In this document: one piece after another, positions 1-11,289 of the stretch
How the letters are laid out: every line of letters starts with the position of its first letter
Position numbering within the stretch: the stretch's first letter is position 1
Assembly: GCF_040183065.1 (NCBI RefSeq)
Contig: NC_091130.1
Coordinates: 26,454,359 to 26,518,358, forward strand
Direction: 5' to 3'
Length of the DNA: 64,000 bases
From: Periplaneta americana
Lineage: Eukaryota; Arthropoda; Insecta; Blattodea; Blattidae
The notes under the pieces: model-generated
Seen by the model: the letters and a program-made list of their open reading frames with translations, nothing else
What the model was told of the DNA's origin: nothing
The model's database searches: none
Translations under genes and position numbers: made by a program

Positions 1-48
1 TCTAAATCATAAAAATTACCAACTGGACTGAGCGAATTTTGGGAAAAT

Positions 49-137
49 ACTCTTACTTACTTATTTACTTACTTACTTACTCACTTACTTACTTACTTAC
101 TTAATTACTGGCTTTTAAGCAACGCGGAGGTTCATTA
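49..137 (-). mobile_element. LINE-A 3' tip with tetranucleotide tail
   Basis: A CTTA tetranucleotide run (about 51-103) leads into roughly 35 bases that match the extreme 3' end of LINE-A read on the minus strand (ACTGGCTTTTAAG then GAGGTTCATT). Other copies of this family here end in the complementary TAAG repeat, so the microsatellite is the element's own tail. Only the 3' tip survives, which fits 5' truncation during target-primed reverse transcription. Confidence 0.7.
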
Positions 138-141
138 CTGC

Positions 142-203
142 CCATTCATTCATTCATTCATTCATTCATTCATTCATTCATTCATTCATTCATTCATTCA
201 TTC
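142..203. repeat. (CATT)n microsatellite
   Basis: About fifteen near-perfect CATT units. It directly abuts the 3' end of the LINE-B relic that follows, so read on the minus strand it is probably the AATG-type tail of that LINE. Confidence 0.85.
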
Positions 204-1255
204 AGTGTTCTGGCCCAAGGGCAGGTCTTTCACTGCAAACCCAGTTTTCTCCAATCTTTCCTATTTTTTGCCTTCCTCTTAGTCTCCGCATATGATCCAA
301 ATATCTTAATGTCGTCTATCGTCTGATATCTTCTGCTCCTAACTCTTCTCCCGTTCACCATTCCTTTCAGTGCATCCTTCGGTAGGCAGTTTCTTCTCAG
401 CCAGTGACCTAATCGAATCCTTTTCCTCTTTTTGATCAGTTTCAGCATAATTCTTTCTTCACCCAACACAGTTTAATTTCTTATTCTGTCTGTCCATTTC
501 ACACGTTCCATTTGCAAACCCAGAATTATCCAATCTTTCCCATTTTCTGCCTTCCTCTTAATCTCCGCATATGATCTACATACCTTACTGTCGTCTATCC
601 GATATCTTCTTCTTACCCGAACTTTTCTCTCGTTCACCATTCCTCCCAGTGCATCTTTCAGCAAGCGGTTTGTTCTCAGCCAGTGACCCAAGCAATTCCT
701 TTTCCTCTTTTTGATCAGTTTCAGCATCATTCTTTCTTTACCTACTTGTTCCAACACAGCTTCATTTCTTATTCTATCTATCCACTTCTATAGTAGCAGG
801 ATTTATTCAATGATATCCACTATTTACAGGTTTAACTATAAACCCAAAACGATTAAAAGCACAATTTGCAATTATACTTGTAGAGTAAATATAACATTTT
901 TTCCCCAACACTTGGTTCCTTGTGGGACAAGATGTGCAAATATATGTTGAGTATTGTTGATTCAACCAAATAATATAAAACATATCTATATTTCAAATGA
1001 TTATATTCCTTTATCTTCACTTCGTCGTAATGTACATGTTTTTGCCCTCATACAATGCCACACTCCACACAAAGCACTTCACTAGACTCTTCCTTAGTTC
1101 TTTTCCCAGAGATCCGCAGAAGATTGCTTTTTTTCTATTAAAAGCTTTCTTTGCCATTGCATTTTGACTTCCTGGCTGCAGCTCTGTTACTGCTTATAGT
1201 ACATCCCAAGTATTCGAAGCCGTTCACTTGCTCTACTGCCTCAGTCATGACCTAA
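204..1255 (-). mobile_element. LINE-B relic, reverse transcriptase C-terminal part
   Basis: Minus-strand non-LTR retrotransposon relic. Reading from the 3' end, 230-469 encodes a peptide with LGHWLRRN, KDALKGMVNGRRVR and SYAETKRKAKNRKDW. A second, diverged copy of the same C-terminal segment lies in tandem at 473-757 (LGHWLRTN, KDALGGMVNERKVR). Upstream protein sequence continues at about 985-1255, matching the second LINE-B relic near 29.3 kb. Bases 786-984 do not match that copy and look like an insertion or diverged segment. Stops and frameshifts mean no functional protein. The doubled C-terminal segment is unusual: either two insertions of the same family or an internal duplication. Confidence 0.75.
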
Positions 1256-2719
1256 AAATGGTAGACCTATTTATATGTGACTAGATTTCATTTTCGGAAT
1301 GCATTGACACTGTAACATGCGTCTAAATGAATCTGTTGTTATCCTTTTGATAACTGTCGCAGTTTTGTGAAATGAATTACAGACTCTAGTCTCTACAGAT
1401 TCCTTTGTTGAACGTGTCGGAGGACAGGCATGCAGGCAGACTCAGATCGCTCACCCGGTACTCGCAGCCAATTATTGAGGCGAGTCACGTGACAACGCTA
1501 ATGAATGTACATGCAGACAGAGAATCCATTACCAGGTGTCACCGTCCATCATACTTCGCATGAGGCAGGACTGCGTGCTTGCAATCCCAACGCGTCTTGG
1601 AATTTAGACATATTTCACTTCGCCAGTGTCTCCCTTAAGTTGAGATGCTCAAACAATCCTTCAGGATCGTTCCAGGCTTGGTATCGTCCCTAAAAATCAT
1701 AACCATCAATTGGGTTTTATTACCATTTCGGATATCAAGCAAATAATTATTGTTCGATCCAACTCATTCTCGGTTTCCCACAAATTGTTTGGTTCCGAAA
1801 TCAGTATCTAAAGCTCAGTCGTGACCTCAGAGGACAGTAAACAATGTGGATGCTACCCATGTGTGGGGGTGGGGTATTTCTTAGGCTGCTGATGGATTAG
1901 TCGTATGGATTTGTGTCTGTAACAAGTTACTGAGACTTCTTCTGAAATACAAGCACAAATATGATAAATTCCGAGATGAAATCGATTCTGTCACATCTTT
2001 CGGTATAGGCCTACACTGCTCCAAGAATTGACAACACAGATATCAGTGTCACACGTTAAGGCTGGTCCACAATACATCGTAAACGGTAACGATAACGAGA
2101 ATAAGAATTTTAAAATTGTTGACTAACAATGTGTGCAATTTGAGGAGAAGTTTAGAGACGAGTCGATAAATAGTTCTCGTCAGCTTCACTGAAACAAGTC
2201 AAACAGCAGTCACTCTGTAAAATTTCATCTGATTTAATCCTTTCCGGTCGAATGAGTCCGTTAAATGGAATCACTAACATTTCTGTAATCTCTGACTCTT
2301 ATGATTTGCCTGAAGATTACATTTGGTATCTTCAGAAGTAGTTTCGTTCTTTACCGATAGTCCTTGGTCAGCTGTTATTAGGAAGAGGATTGCTTTTTTT
2401 TTTTTTTTCCTCCATGATGTCTCTATGACGTGCACCCATAAATTCTGGTCAGAAATGGTTAATTTTAAACTTTTCGTTCTCTAAATTTTCAATATAGTGC
2501 CGTATATGTTTTAACCTGTTATTACATTACTTTATAGGCCTATTTATATAATCTTAAATAGCAAAAATACGAAAATGTCGCTCATGGTATTCTTATAGGA
2601 TATTTTTCTCGTAACGCCATGTATTTGGACAGATCTCCAATTCAGAAGACAATCTACGAAAAGAAATATTTTTTTACCAATGCCACCAGGTTGTCATTTG
2701 ACATTTCTGGGCTTCTCTC
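1256..2719. other. No recognised gene; one E-box-bearing stretch
   Basis: No frame in this interval looks coding. A palindromic TCACGTGA site lies near 1485. Bases from about 2062 (GGCTGGTCCACAATA onward) resemble the end of a MITE, but no partner end was found nearby. A T-run lies at 2392-2408. Confidence 0.4.
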
Positions 2720-2969
2720 CTAGCAATGGCTTATTTGTAATCCACTTCTGAGGTTGGGGCACCTGGAAGGAGGAGTTACACTGCCCCAATGATGATGATG
2801 ATGATGATGAAGTGCCAGGAGAGGTCTTAAACCTAACCCTAGCCTAATTTCCAGACCATGGACTAACACAGAAACATTCCCCTTTAAGAAAAAACGTCTG
2901 TGTTTTAACCGGGAATCGAACCCGGGACCCCATGAACTATATTCAGAAGCTCTGACCACTATCCCATGA
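2720..2969 (-). mobile_element. tRNA-derived SINE
   Basis: On the minus strand a tRNA-like head runs from about 2969 to 2905, with a B-box core GGGTTCGATTCCC and a degenerate A-box region (GGGATAGTGGTCAGAGC). It is followed by a non-tRNA body that includes a short GAT microsatellite at about 2791-2809. An open frame crosses it only because the SINE lacks stops there; it is not a gene. Confidence 0.75.
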
Positions 2970-3559
2970 GACTGGTCACGAAAAGAATAATATACACATT
3001 GGAAAATTTAGCAAGAAGTTGCTATAGTAACCATCAGGTACGAAGGCGATCCAGTTTAGAGCTCCTCTGCGCAGTCACGTTACTTCGTAATTTAATTATC
3101 TTTAGTGAGTATGTTGGGAGTAGCCTCATATATTGCATTCTGCAGTATTATTGGTTTATATGTGGTACCTTCTCGTTAATAAAATAAATTATTTTACGAT
3201 ATTTTAATGTAAAAAGTGTGGTATTCATCATAGAAGTTGAGCAAGTTGTGTGGAGTACTTTCAGGCGCAACACAAGCGATAAGATTACTTTAGCTTCAGT
3301 GTCTAGTTTAGCTGATTTTCTTATGAGATCGTTTGATTGTGTACGCGCAAGAGTGTTGTGAAAAAGTTCGCCTGCTTATATGACAACCATAATAACTACA
3401 AATTCTCGAGTGTTTAGATTTTGTCACTGTTCTTCCAAAATCTCGTAACTCCAGAAAATAACATTTTTCAGTAAGAACAAAAAAAATTAACGAAACTTTA
3501 TTTTTTACGAGAATAAAAAGAAAATGAAGTATGACATGTTAAGACACATAATACATGTA
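2970..3559. other. No feature recognised
   Basis: AT-rich sequence without a convincing coding frame, terminal repeats or a tRNA-like head. Confidence 0.4.
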
Positions 3560-4260
3560 ATTTTATGCTCGACCATGCGCGAAATGTAGTAATTATACAC
3601 CTGGTAGCAGCCCTTTAATGAACCTCATTAAAGTACACCTATTCATTAAAGTTCAGGTGTTCCACCAATCAGAAAATACTATTGTAGCAATATGAAAGCT
3701 CAAGTATCGATTATTCTCGGATATGCAATCGAAAGACAACAATAAATCAATAAATCACCTATATTTGAAATAAAGTCAGTTCTGTTACTGTAATAATTAG
3801 CGTTAATTGTAAATAATATTCAAATAAATTCAATTTGTCATCTCGTTTTTCAATGTTTAATTCAATTTCAAGGTTATATCAAGATTAATGTTTATTTTAC
3901 TCTCTAGATTATATCAAGGTCAATGTCGACATTTGTTTCTCGGAAAAAAATCAATACTTTCGCGTCTGCGCACATCTCACAATTTACGAGGTATTGCACA
4001 AGGTCAGTTCCGCTCCTCAGTCAGATAAGACTAAAATGAATACTTATGAATAATTTCAAGTTAGAAATATGAACGAGCATAAAAAGTCGTATGAAACTTG
4101 ACTATAATGGTAATTAAGACGCTCGTATGAAAATTATGAAACGCTTGCGCTCGTTTCATAAACATACTCGCGTCTTTATTACTACCATTATAGGCTCGTT
4201 GCATAATGTACTATTATTTATTTTTATTTTCTTATAAAGTGAAGTTCTATTTTATATATT
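3560..4260 (-). repeat. Repeat family K, hairpin-bearing copy
   Basis: This stretch is collinear, in reverse orientation, with the tandemly duplicated region at 49.4-50.2 kb. Shared landmarks include the AT-rich segment with the TTTAATGA...TCATTAAAG inverted motif (3612-3655), the GCGCACATCTCACAATT segment (about 3968) and the hairpin at 4102-4193. The copy lacks the short LINE tail found in both 49-kb copies. It contains no coding frame. The superfamily is not identified. Confidence 0.7.
4102..4193. repeat. Imperfect palindrome (hairpin) of about 42-bp arms
   Basis: Arms begin CTATAATGGTAATTAAGACG and end with the complementary CGTCTTTATTACTACCATTATAG. They meet at a short centre (ACGCTTGCGCT) that is itself partly palindromic. 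The same structure, with different bases at several paired positions, occurs at 49407-49506. Confidence 0.85.
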
Positions 4261-4379
4261 TGTTCTTATTGAAAAATATTGGTTCTCTGGAGTTACGAGG
4301 TTTTTTAATAACAGCGACGACTTAATAAATGTAACTATAACACCGGCAAACTGCTGAAAACGTACTTATTAAAATCATC

Positions 4380-4660
4380 GGACGCGTTCGCGGCTGCAGC
4401 TGTATTGAAAGAGGTCAAGCCAAGACCGAACACATCAGCCTGCCAATAACGCTCAACTATGAAGCCACGGGGAGTCCTCCCTATAAGGCTGTCGTGACAA
4501 GTGGGCCTCCGTGGGGCTTGCGAGCCAAGCCGATCTCACCTGAGGCCCGGATCATAATCCAACGGGCTCCGGTCACTTTCCTCAGAGCAGAAGGAAAGCG
4601 TCGAGGAGGCCGTGAACAAATTCACTTGGCAAAAGCATTCGAAATAAAGAACTGTAACAG
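4380..4660 (-). other. GC-rich island with possible exon (minus strand)
   Basis: Unlike its AT-rich surroundings, this stretch is GC-rich. On the minus strand a frame stays open from about 4672 to 4543 (residues include FTASSTLSFCSEESDRSPLD). It stops being open just where a consensus splice donor occurs (CTCAG then GTGAGATC, junction at about 4542/4543). A candidate acceptor TTACAG lies near 4658, which would give an exon of about 115 bases. The plus strand is also open here (4494-4733), which weakens the case. No family recognised. Confidence 0.25.
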
Positions 4661-5251
4661 GATTTACAATGTTCTTGCCTTGAATTTAGCAGATCAGCAC
4701 AATACTAATTTTTGTCAAATTAAATTCACATGAAAGTGGTGACAGAGACATTAGAATTTTCCGCTTCATTCAAGTCATAACAGAAAGTTGATATATTCCT
4801 GCTTCACTGTAAATTTCTGAGGTAAACTTGGTATTTCTTTAATCCAGTTTCGACGTAAGTAATGCCAGGATCACAACATTTTCGTATTTTAATTCATTCT
4901 AACGATCGAAGCTAAGTTTCCTATTTCTGTTTGGAATATAATGACTAAACCTCGGATTTTTTAGCCCTAAAAACCAACTTTTAGGTATCTAAAATCCATT
5001 TTCAGGCAGCTACAATGTTACTATCTACTCAAACTACAATAACTATAAAAATACAATTTTAATTAGTGAATATTAAGCATTGCAGTATACCAGTGACAAA
5101 ACACTACAAAATTATTGTAATTAGAAACTGCATTTTTATTAGGCCTGTGAATAATTATTATGCATGGAAAGTTTTGTTCGTTTAGCTTTTATAGCAGCTG
5201 AGATATAAAAAAATGAATTTCACTAAATTTTTGCAGGCCAGTGGTGTACCT
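4661..5251. other. No feature recognised
   Basis: AT-rich, with no coding-like frame or repeat that I could place. Confidence 0.4.
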
Positions 5252-5306
5252 ACCCCTTAAGAGCAAATGCTGGGTAACTTTCGGCACTAAAGCTTGGACT
5301 CGTTTA

Positions 5307-5789
5307 GCTATACTAAAAGCCAGGTTATGAACCGACTAAACAGAAAGTACTTGGGAGGGCGAGAGGAAAGTGCGGGTTAGAGGGGTAGCCTGTGCAGTGA
5401 TGACACGTTGAGCGTGGGGGGGGGGTTGGAGGGGAAAAGGAGAACGGAGCTTTTCATTGGACCTCGCGTGAAAATGTCGTCTGCTAACGAAAATCTGGCA
5501 ACGGAATCACGGAGACAGTGTAGCCAAACTTCCCAGTTCATTTGCAGTACCACGTGCATTACGAGTCGCATTTCGTACCAGCGTCATTAGCTCGTGCTTT
5601 CCTAAAACAGTCATTTTAATTACTGATATTGTTGATAGTGTTATCGAGAGTAGTTATTTTAAACATATCGGTGACAAACGCTGAACACGCTTTGAATCTC
5701 GCGCCACTACGTGGCAACAGAGCTCAGAAAGAGAGCATCAGAACGTTGCTTCCGGTTTAGTCGATTCATAACCTGGCTTTTAGTATAGC
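5307..5789. mobile_element. MITE-like element with about 35-bp terminal inverted repeats
   Basis: The left end GCTATACTAAAAGCCAGGTT is the near-perfect reverse complement of the right end (AACCTGGCTTTTAGTATAGC). The similarity continues inward through GAACCGACTAAAC. It interrupts SINE-B. The interior (G-rich run at 5417-5426) has no transposase remnant. A TA or GC target duplication is possible but ambiguous because the ends are palindromic, so the superfamily is unassigned. Confidence 0.75.
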
Positions 5790-5817
5790 ATTATCAGCTT
5801 CATCTCACTCATGTCGA

Positions 5818-6932
5818 AGTGCATCAACCTCGGTTAAAAATACAGCAATCATAGGTTACGAAACGATTTAACAGTAACCGTGGTTAAAATGTAATTTCTG
5901 TGCATCATTTATAATCACCGACTACTTAAAAATGGTTAGCTGACACCTCATTTAACCAGGGTAAAGTCTATGATGGTACACTGTTTCAACAAAATGACTA
6001 AAGGAAAGCATCCATTGCTCTGCAAAGATAATAGTCAACGTTAAAAAACAACTGCACGTACTCCGTTCTATATCGAAATGAACGTGTCCTATATTTTCGC
6101 ACTGCATTTGTTTGCCTTTGCGTGTTGTTATGTTTGCGAGTTGCATTTCTTTGTTTTTCAGTGCTGTTAGGTTAAAATCGTATAAAATGGAAAATTAAAT
6201 GCAAACGTGATTATAGACCTATCCAAATGTGAGTTTGAAGTATTGACAGACTTAATTATTAGTATATTTGAATATATTATATTATGTATGAAAAAGATGG
6301 AATATCCATAAAGGAAAAGGATGAAGAAGATTAGTACGAATGTGTGCACGATCCATGACCCCATTTATACCAGGAAACTGTGCATTATCCTAAGATCCAT
6401 CCACAACCTCTCTTCCTTTTGCCAGTGACGTAGAGAAAGAGATACTCGAGTGTTCCCTCTTAAAATACAGAAAATATCAGTTACATAGAATCGTAATATA
6501 AGCAGCCGGTCCATAGGAAAAATATGCCCTTTTTTGTGTTATTTCAAGTGACCCGTTTATTGCAACAGAAATGACATAGATTTTGAAAAACGAAATTCCT
6601 CTTGAAATTTTCTGTTACATAATTCGTCGTAAGAATTCTCTCTTTCCACTAAAGAAAATTCACGCTCACCATCATCTCTATCCAAGTAATTCAAGTATTA
6701 TACAATAATAATCTTCTTCGAAATAATCACCTATTGATCTGGCTGCCATTTTATTTTACTCAATTTACTAATCACTCGTTATATCCTTTAACCGCTCGAA
6801 TATGGCCGGTTAGAGATTACCGTGGTTAACCTCCTATTTAAATCCTAACCGAGGTCGATGCACCGTAATGCATAACCAGGGGTTAGGTATCAATTTTAAC
6901 CGGTGGTTACACTAACCGACGTTGATGCACGT
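5818..6932. mobile_element. Inverted-repeat element with repeated subterminal motif
   Basis: Terminal motif GTGCATCAACCTCGGTTA at the left is matched by the inverted TAACCGACGTTGATGCAC at the right. A further copy, TAACCGAGGTCGATGCAC, lies at about 6847-6864, with GTTAACC-type subrepeats nearby. It interrupts the tail of SINE-B. The interior has no recognisable transposase. Subterminal copies of the end motif are typical of DNA transposons; a clear target duplication is not visible. Confidence 0.65.
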
Positions 6933-7102
6933 GTGTATCAGACGCTAGATAACCATAGCAGTTGATAAAGTATCGTAAAATAACCAACTGAAAAAATATA
7001 TATGACATGTAGGAAAACAAACACTCCAGTTCAAAAGCCTACACAAATACCTAATTCTCTACTTCTGCTTCGAACCGCGACACTAATTAAATTTACCTTC
7101 TG

Positions 7103-7871
7103 TAGTTACATCATATACCTTAATATAATAATACCGGACAGCTGTATACTAGCAGCATTGACGTGAGTGGAAATATCGCGGACCTTACATCTAGCGGAGC
7201 GGCGTGGAATTACGTCCACAAATACAAATAGGCCTATTAACATAGCGGGAATCGGACTATTGTTTAAAACGTGAGGTATTAATGTGGAATAATATGAGAC
7301 TTAAATGTTGAAATGTAACATTACTTTATATCAAAACTGCATATTATGAGAAATATTGCTTTATATAGGCCTACGCATTGCTGACAACTGCAAAGATAAA
7401 ACCGGTAGCAATCTTATGCTTGTAATAATAAAATTAATAAAGGCATGCGGGCAACAATAAAACTTAGGGCCTATTTTGATAAAAACTTAAAATTTCCAAT
7501 ACATTTTAACTTCTATTCATTTATTAGGCCTAAACAAAAAGCTAATTTTTATTGTTCTATAAACACAGAGACAAAGACATTAGGCCTAATAAAGAATTTT
7601 GTTGACTTACGGAAATCGAAAGTACTATTTGGAGCAGTTTGTAACGCTGTAATTTTGTAGCAATTGTAAACAGCACATACAAACCCTAACATTTTAACAC
7701 AGCATTAATCAATAAAACTATTAATTAGCCCAGCAACAATATACATTGCAGTTGAATACAGCTTATTTCGCGAGTATAGCCAAACCGGCCGCCTAGGTAG
7801 CAGCACAAGCGTCGTTCGCGCGCAGAACTGCTAGCTGTCCGGTATTATTATAGTAAGGTATTTAGTTACAT
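7103..7871. mobile_element. MITE-like element with about 40-bp terminal inverted repeats
   Basis: Left ATACCTTAATATAATAATAC followed by CGGACAGCT is mirrored at the right by AGCTGTCCGG followed by TATTATTATAGTAAGGTAT, with further outward similarity through TAGTTACAT. The interior frame at 7445-7660 resembles no transposase and appears fortuitous. Confidence 0.7.
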
Positions 7872-8635
7872 AGGAATAAAAGAATCACTATATGTATTTG
7901 TATTGAATTATAATACAACACGATATTCAAAAACAAAGCTAATGCATACTCCAGTTTAAAATATCTTCACGCATTCTAAATTCTATGCTTCCGTTTAATA
8001 GACAGTGAGAACCACAAAACTTCCCTGCTGCAGTTACAAGGCAATGCCGAAACCGCAAAATATCCCTACTTCAGTTTATGAAACCGACAGGAAAGCCTAA
8101 GTCTGCGTACTTAAAAAAAATAGCTGACATTATTTGAGTTCGAAGTGGAATATTAAGATGTTGGCTAGTTGCATAGAGCGTTAGTGAGTTAACCAAATGG
8201 TCTTAACGTTGTCTTTTAACGAGACGTAGAGAGATTTACTGCAGTGTCGCCACCTTTGACATACTTGCGTGGAGGCCAACAATGGGGTCAGCTGATGCAG
8301 GTTTCTGCAACCATCGTCGCCCGAGGGATAAACACACGCAATTTTGTTCATTTGTTAGCACGTAGCACATTCTAGATCTTATCTATGATCAAGCTATGCG
8401 GAAGTGTGATTCATGTAATTAAAAATTACTTTCAGCGTTTTTTACTTAACAGTGTTAATCTTTGCAATAACGAATCTTGTATTGATAATGTGGAACAGAT
8501 GATAAGGCGTGGTGGTGGGGGGGGGGGGAGAAAAAGAAACTCTTTTTACGTAATAACAGGCACTGTAAGATCTGCGAAGAACTATTTAAAAGAAGTTTCT
8601 GCAATTTTCTTTTCTCAGTGGATAAAACACATATT
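7872..8635. other. No gene recognised
   Basis: AT-rich sequence with diverged internal repetition (CTCCAGTTTAAAA-like segments also seen near 7030). A G-run lies at 8517-8528. No convincing coding frame. Confidence 0.4.
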
Positions 8636-8765
8636 TCATGGGTAGCTCAGTTGGTAGAGGAACTGACTACAGGCTGGAAGGCCCTGGGATCAATTCCGGG
8701 TGAGACAGGTGTTTTCTCGTTGCATAAACTCCCAGTTCTCTGTCAAAGTACCGGGTTACAAAAAA
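8636..8765 (+). mobile_element. tRNA-derived SINE
   Basis: tRNA-like head with A-box GGTAGCTCAGTTGGTAGAGG and B-box GGATCAATTCC, followed by a non-tRNA tail. The anticodon arm does not fold as a standard tRNA, and the sequence continues into a SINE body, so this is a retroposon and not a tRNA gene. Confidence 0.7.
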
Positions 8766-9206
8766 AAAGTCTCGCATTTCGAAGAAAAACATACATTTCG
8801 CATTTTGTATTCAATTTCGTATTTTATCGCGAATTAAAATAACTACACTAATATATTTAACATGCTTTTAAACATGAAATTACTAATTTTGACACCATTT
8901 GCACGTATTTCGCATTTTTCGTGATTGCAAAAATCGACCATCTCTAATAGTAATCTTAAAAATGAACCTAACCTTAAAAAGTGATGTAAAATTCTAAAAT
9001 GACAAAAATGACTTGAAGATTAAACATTGTTAAATATATTTATAATAAACAGACTAGATAGGGCCTGTCAGTTATACATGAGTAATATTTCTGGCTCAGA
9101 GAGCATGGTATTATCAAATTGCAGTGGCCCGCAGAATATTGTCAGTTGGAGGTTATTATTAAAATAAAATTGTATACAATTTATATTATCAGTATTTGAA
9201 ATTTTT

Positions 9207-9207
9207 G

Positions 9208-9240
<33 letters not shown>
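9207..9240. repeat. (ATT)n microsatellite
   Basis: About eleven perfect ATT units. Confidence 0.9.
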
Positions 9241-9241
<1 letters not shown>

Positions 9242-9283
9242 CTATGTTCTAATATAACAAATTCATGAATATCCTTATAAAAT

Positions 9284-10112
9284 CTGAAACATGATTTTTT
9301 CACAGCCATTCAATTTTCAACGAATTTTAACTTCTGTTTAATTTTGTGGAATAAAAAATGATTGCATCATTATTACACCTACACAATAATCATATATATT
9401 TAGTCAATAGATATTTCTAGGCCTATATGATAGATAAGACACTATACTTTACATAACAGGAAAATCTATGAAACACTAATATATACTGAAATAAATTTAA
9501 TCAAACACAATAATGCAACATGGAACTCACCAAAAATGAAGAGTGAAAGCGCCATGATGAATATTTTGAAGGAGGACTAATGCCTTATCGCGATGTAGAT
9601 TTTGTTTCTCCGAGAGTGAAAAATTAGAGAAGAGGAAACGATTATGGGTGAAAAAAAAAATACTCAAATCTAAATATGTAATTTTTTAATGCTCAAAGGG
9701 GGGTTAAAACCTTGAAACGTGATTACTTCACAGCCATCCAATTTTCAACGAATTTTAACTTCTGTTTTATTTTGTGTAATAAAAATGCTTACACTTACAC
9801 AACAGTCACATGTGTTTAGGCAATAGTTATTTCTATATATTAGGTAAGACACTACACTTTACACAACAGGAAAATCCATGAAATAAAATATATTGAAATA
9901 AATTTAATCAAAAACAATAATGCAACATGGAACTCGCCAAAATGAAGAATGAAAGTGGCATGATGAATAATTTGAAGGAGGACTGTGCCTTATCGCGATG
10001 TAGATTTTGTTTCTATGAGAGTGAAAAATTAGAGAAGGGAAAACGATTATGGATGAAAAAAACTCAAACCTAATTATGTATTTTTTTTATCTTCAAAGGG
10101 GGGTTCAAACCC
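9284..10112. repeat. Tandem duplication, two units of about 420 bp
   Basis: Unit 1 (9284-9710) and unit 2 (9711-10112) align end to end. Shared landmarks are CAATTTTCAACGAATTTTAA, GCAACATGGAACTC, CTTATCGCGATGTAGATTTT and the closing CAAAGGGGGGTT. Small indels separate the units, so the duplication is not fresh. Each unit carries the minus-strand short frame described separately. Confidence 0.85.
9531..9555 (-). other. Possible first coding exon, signal-peptide-like start
   Basis: In unit 1 of the tandem duplication the minus strand reads ATG then codons for A-L-S-L-F-I-F. It runs straight into a consensus splice donor (GGTGAGTT, donor bases 9525-9530). A start methionine followed by a hydrophobic run is what the beginning of a signal peptide looks like. 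In unit 2 (about 9951-9975) the equivalent start reads M-P-L-S-F-F-I-L and the donor is GCGAGT, a weaker site. No downstream exon was identified. With so few codons, chance is a serious alternative. Confidence 0.2.
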
Positions 10113-11289
10113 GTAACTCCACCTTGCGTACACCCTGCCAAATTGCGAATCTAGTTACCATTACTGAACCAATACGTTTTGTGTAATTGATCATTTATCT
10201 AGACTACATTTAATACATAACAGTAGACCCGATTTTTTACAAAACAAGGTGTATAACATTAAGTAATGCTTGTAGGTCCTCATACTTCATTAATGCTTGT
10301 TTTAAACATCAGCTACATAAAGCATAACCAACTTCAGACAATTGAACCTACTTAAGATTTCGTAATCTTTAGGTAACATGCTATTAATTTAAGAACGCTT
10401 GGAGTAGCCTAATTATGTTTCCTCATCTTTACATGTAACGTGTTTGGTAGTGACATTAATGCGCGAACAAGCAGGCTAGATTTTCTCAAGCTAAGACGAA
10501 TGACAGGTAATCCGATGGCGTATCTGATACATCTCGTTACCACAAATCCCACAGACTCTATAATCTTTTCGATGTAAGAAAAATCCTAATGTAAACAATA
10601 CCACGTGCCTGAAGTGAGGCTTCATTGGCCGCTGTTTGGCGCCATAGATTCTCAGTACGTGTTCCCGCCCACTGTTGTACATTCTGTTTCATGTTAAACA
10701 TTTCCCGTTACTCATCATGCAGGCCTAACCTTACTACTATGCGTTCGTTTGCTTAGGAAACACATACTTTATGATTATTAAAATTAAATTATTTTTAAGT
10801 CTTAAATCTTCACAATGGACAGTTGAGGATGCAGAAGCCATACTTCAGTACCACGTGCTTACATGAACAACTACGACCTCAAGTGACGCCAGCTTGTTAC
10901 AAGAACAGACTACCTCGGTATTACTGTTGGTATTCATCCCCGCGTTCATAGTACATAACAAAATATAAAAGTAGCTTTTCTTTTACATAGCGTTTTACAT
11001 ATGAGTGAAGTTAAATGTTTCTTCTTATTTAACAACTGGAATTCAATGTTTTATTTTCAAATAATACAAGATTGTGGTTTCCAAATACGAACTATATTTT
11101 CCTGCGTCTTGTGAGTGTTTCGACTAGGAGCCAATCACGGGTATGACAGCAACGTGCTTATGTTTACATTAAGGTTTTTCTTACAGCGAAAACAGTATAG
11201 ACAACCTAGTAGTTGACACAGCGACATCAAATGACGAATTAATAAAAACAAACAAGCAAAAAGAAAAAGAGACAAATCGGGGTCTATCT
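10113..11289. other. No gene recognised; CACGTG sites
   Basis: No coding-like frame. The sequence TACCACGTGC occurs near 10602 and again near 10851, each in moderately GC-rich surroundings, and also at 5549. Whether this repetition is meaningful cannot be judged from sequence alone. Confidence 0.35.

Larger units (their letters stand above)
5252..7002 (+). mobile_element. SINE-B relic split into three pieces
   Basis: Three separated segments are collinear with the tail of SINE-B as seen intact at 18280-18538 and 20611-20858. Piece 1 (about 5252-5306) has GAGCAAATGCTGGGTAACTT. Piece 2 (about 5790-5815) has ATTATCA then TTCATCTCACTCA. Piece 3 (about 6933-7002) has ATCAGACGCTAGATAACC and GTTGATAAAGTATCG. 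The gaps are filled by two different inverted-repeat elements, so the SINE was there first. Confidence 0.7.

Noticed and set aside
51-203. Telomere-like or CRISPR-like arrays
   Set aside because: CTTA and CATT are simple tetranucleotide tails of LINEs; there are no spacers and no pentanucleotide insect telomere motif.
1505-1693. 62-codon plus-strand frame
   Set aside because: No domain, no copies, no splice context; typical of chance in sequence of this composition.
2062-2110. MITE beginning GGCTGGTCCACAATA
   Set aside because: Looks like a known type of end, but the opposite end is not present nearby, so borders cannot be set.
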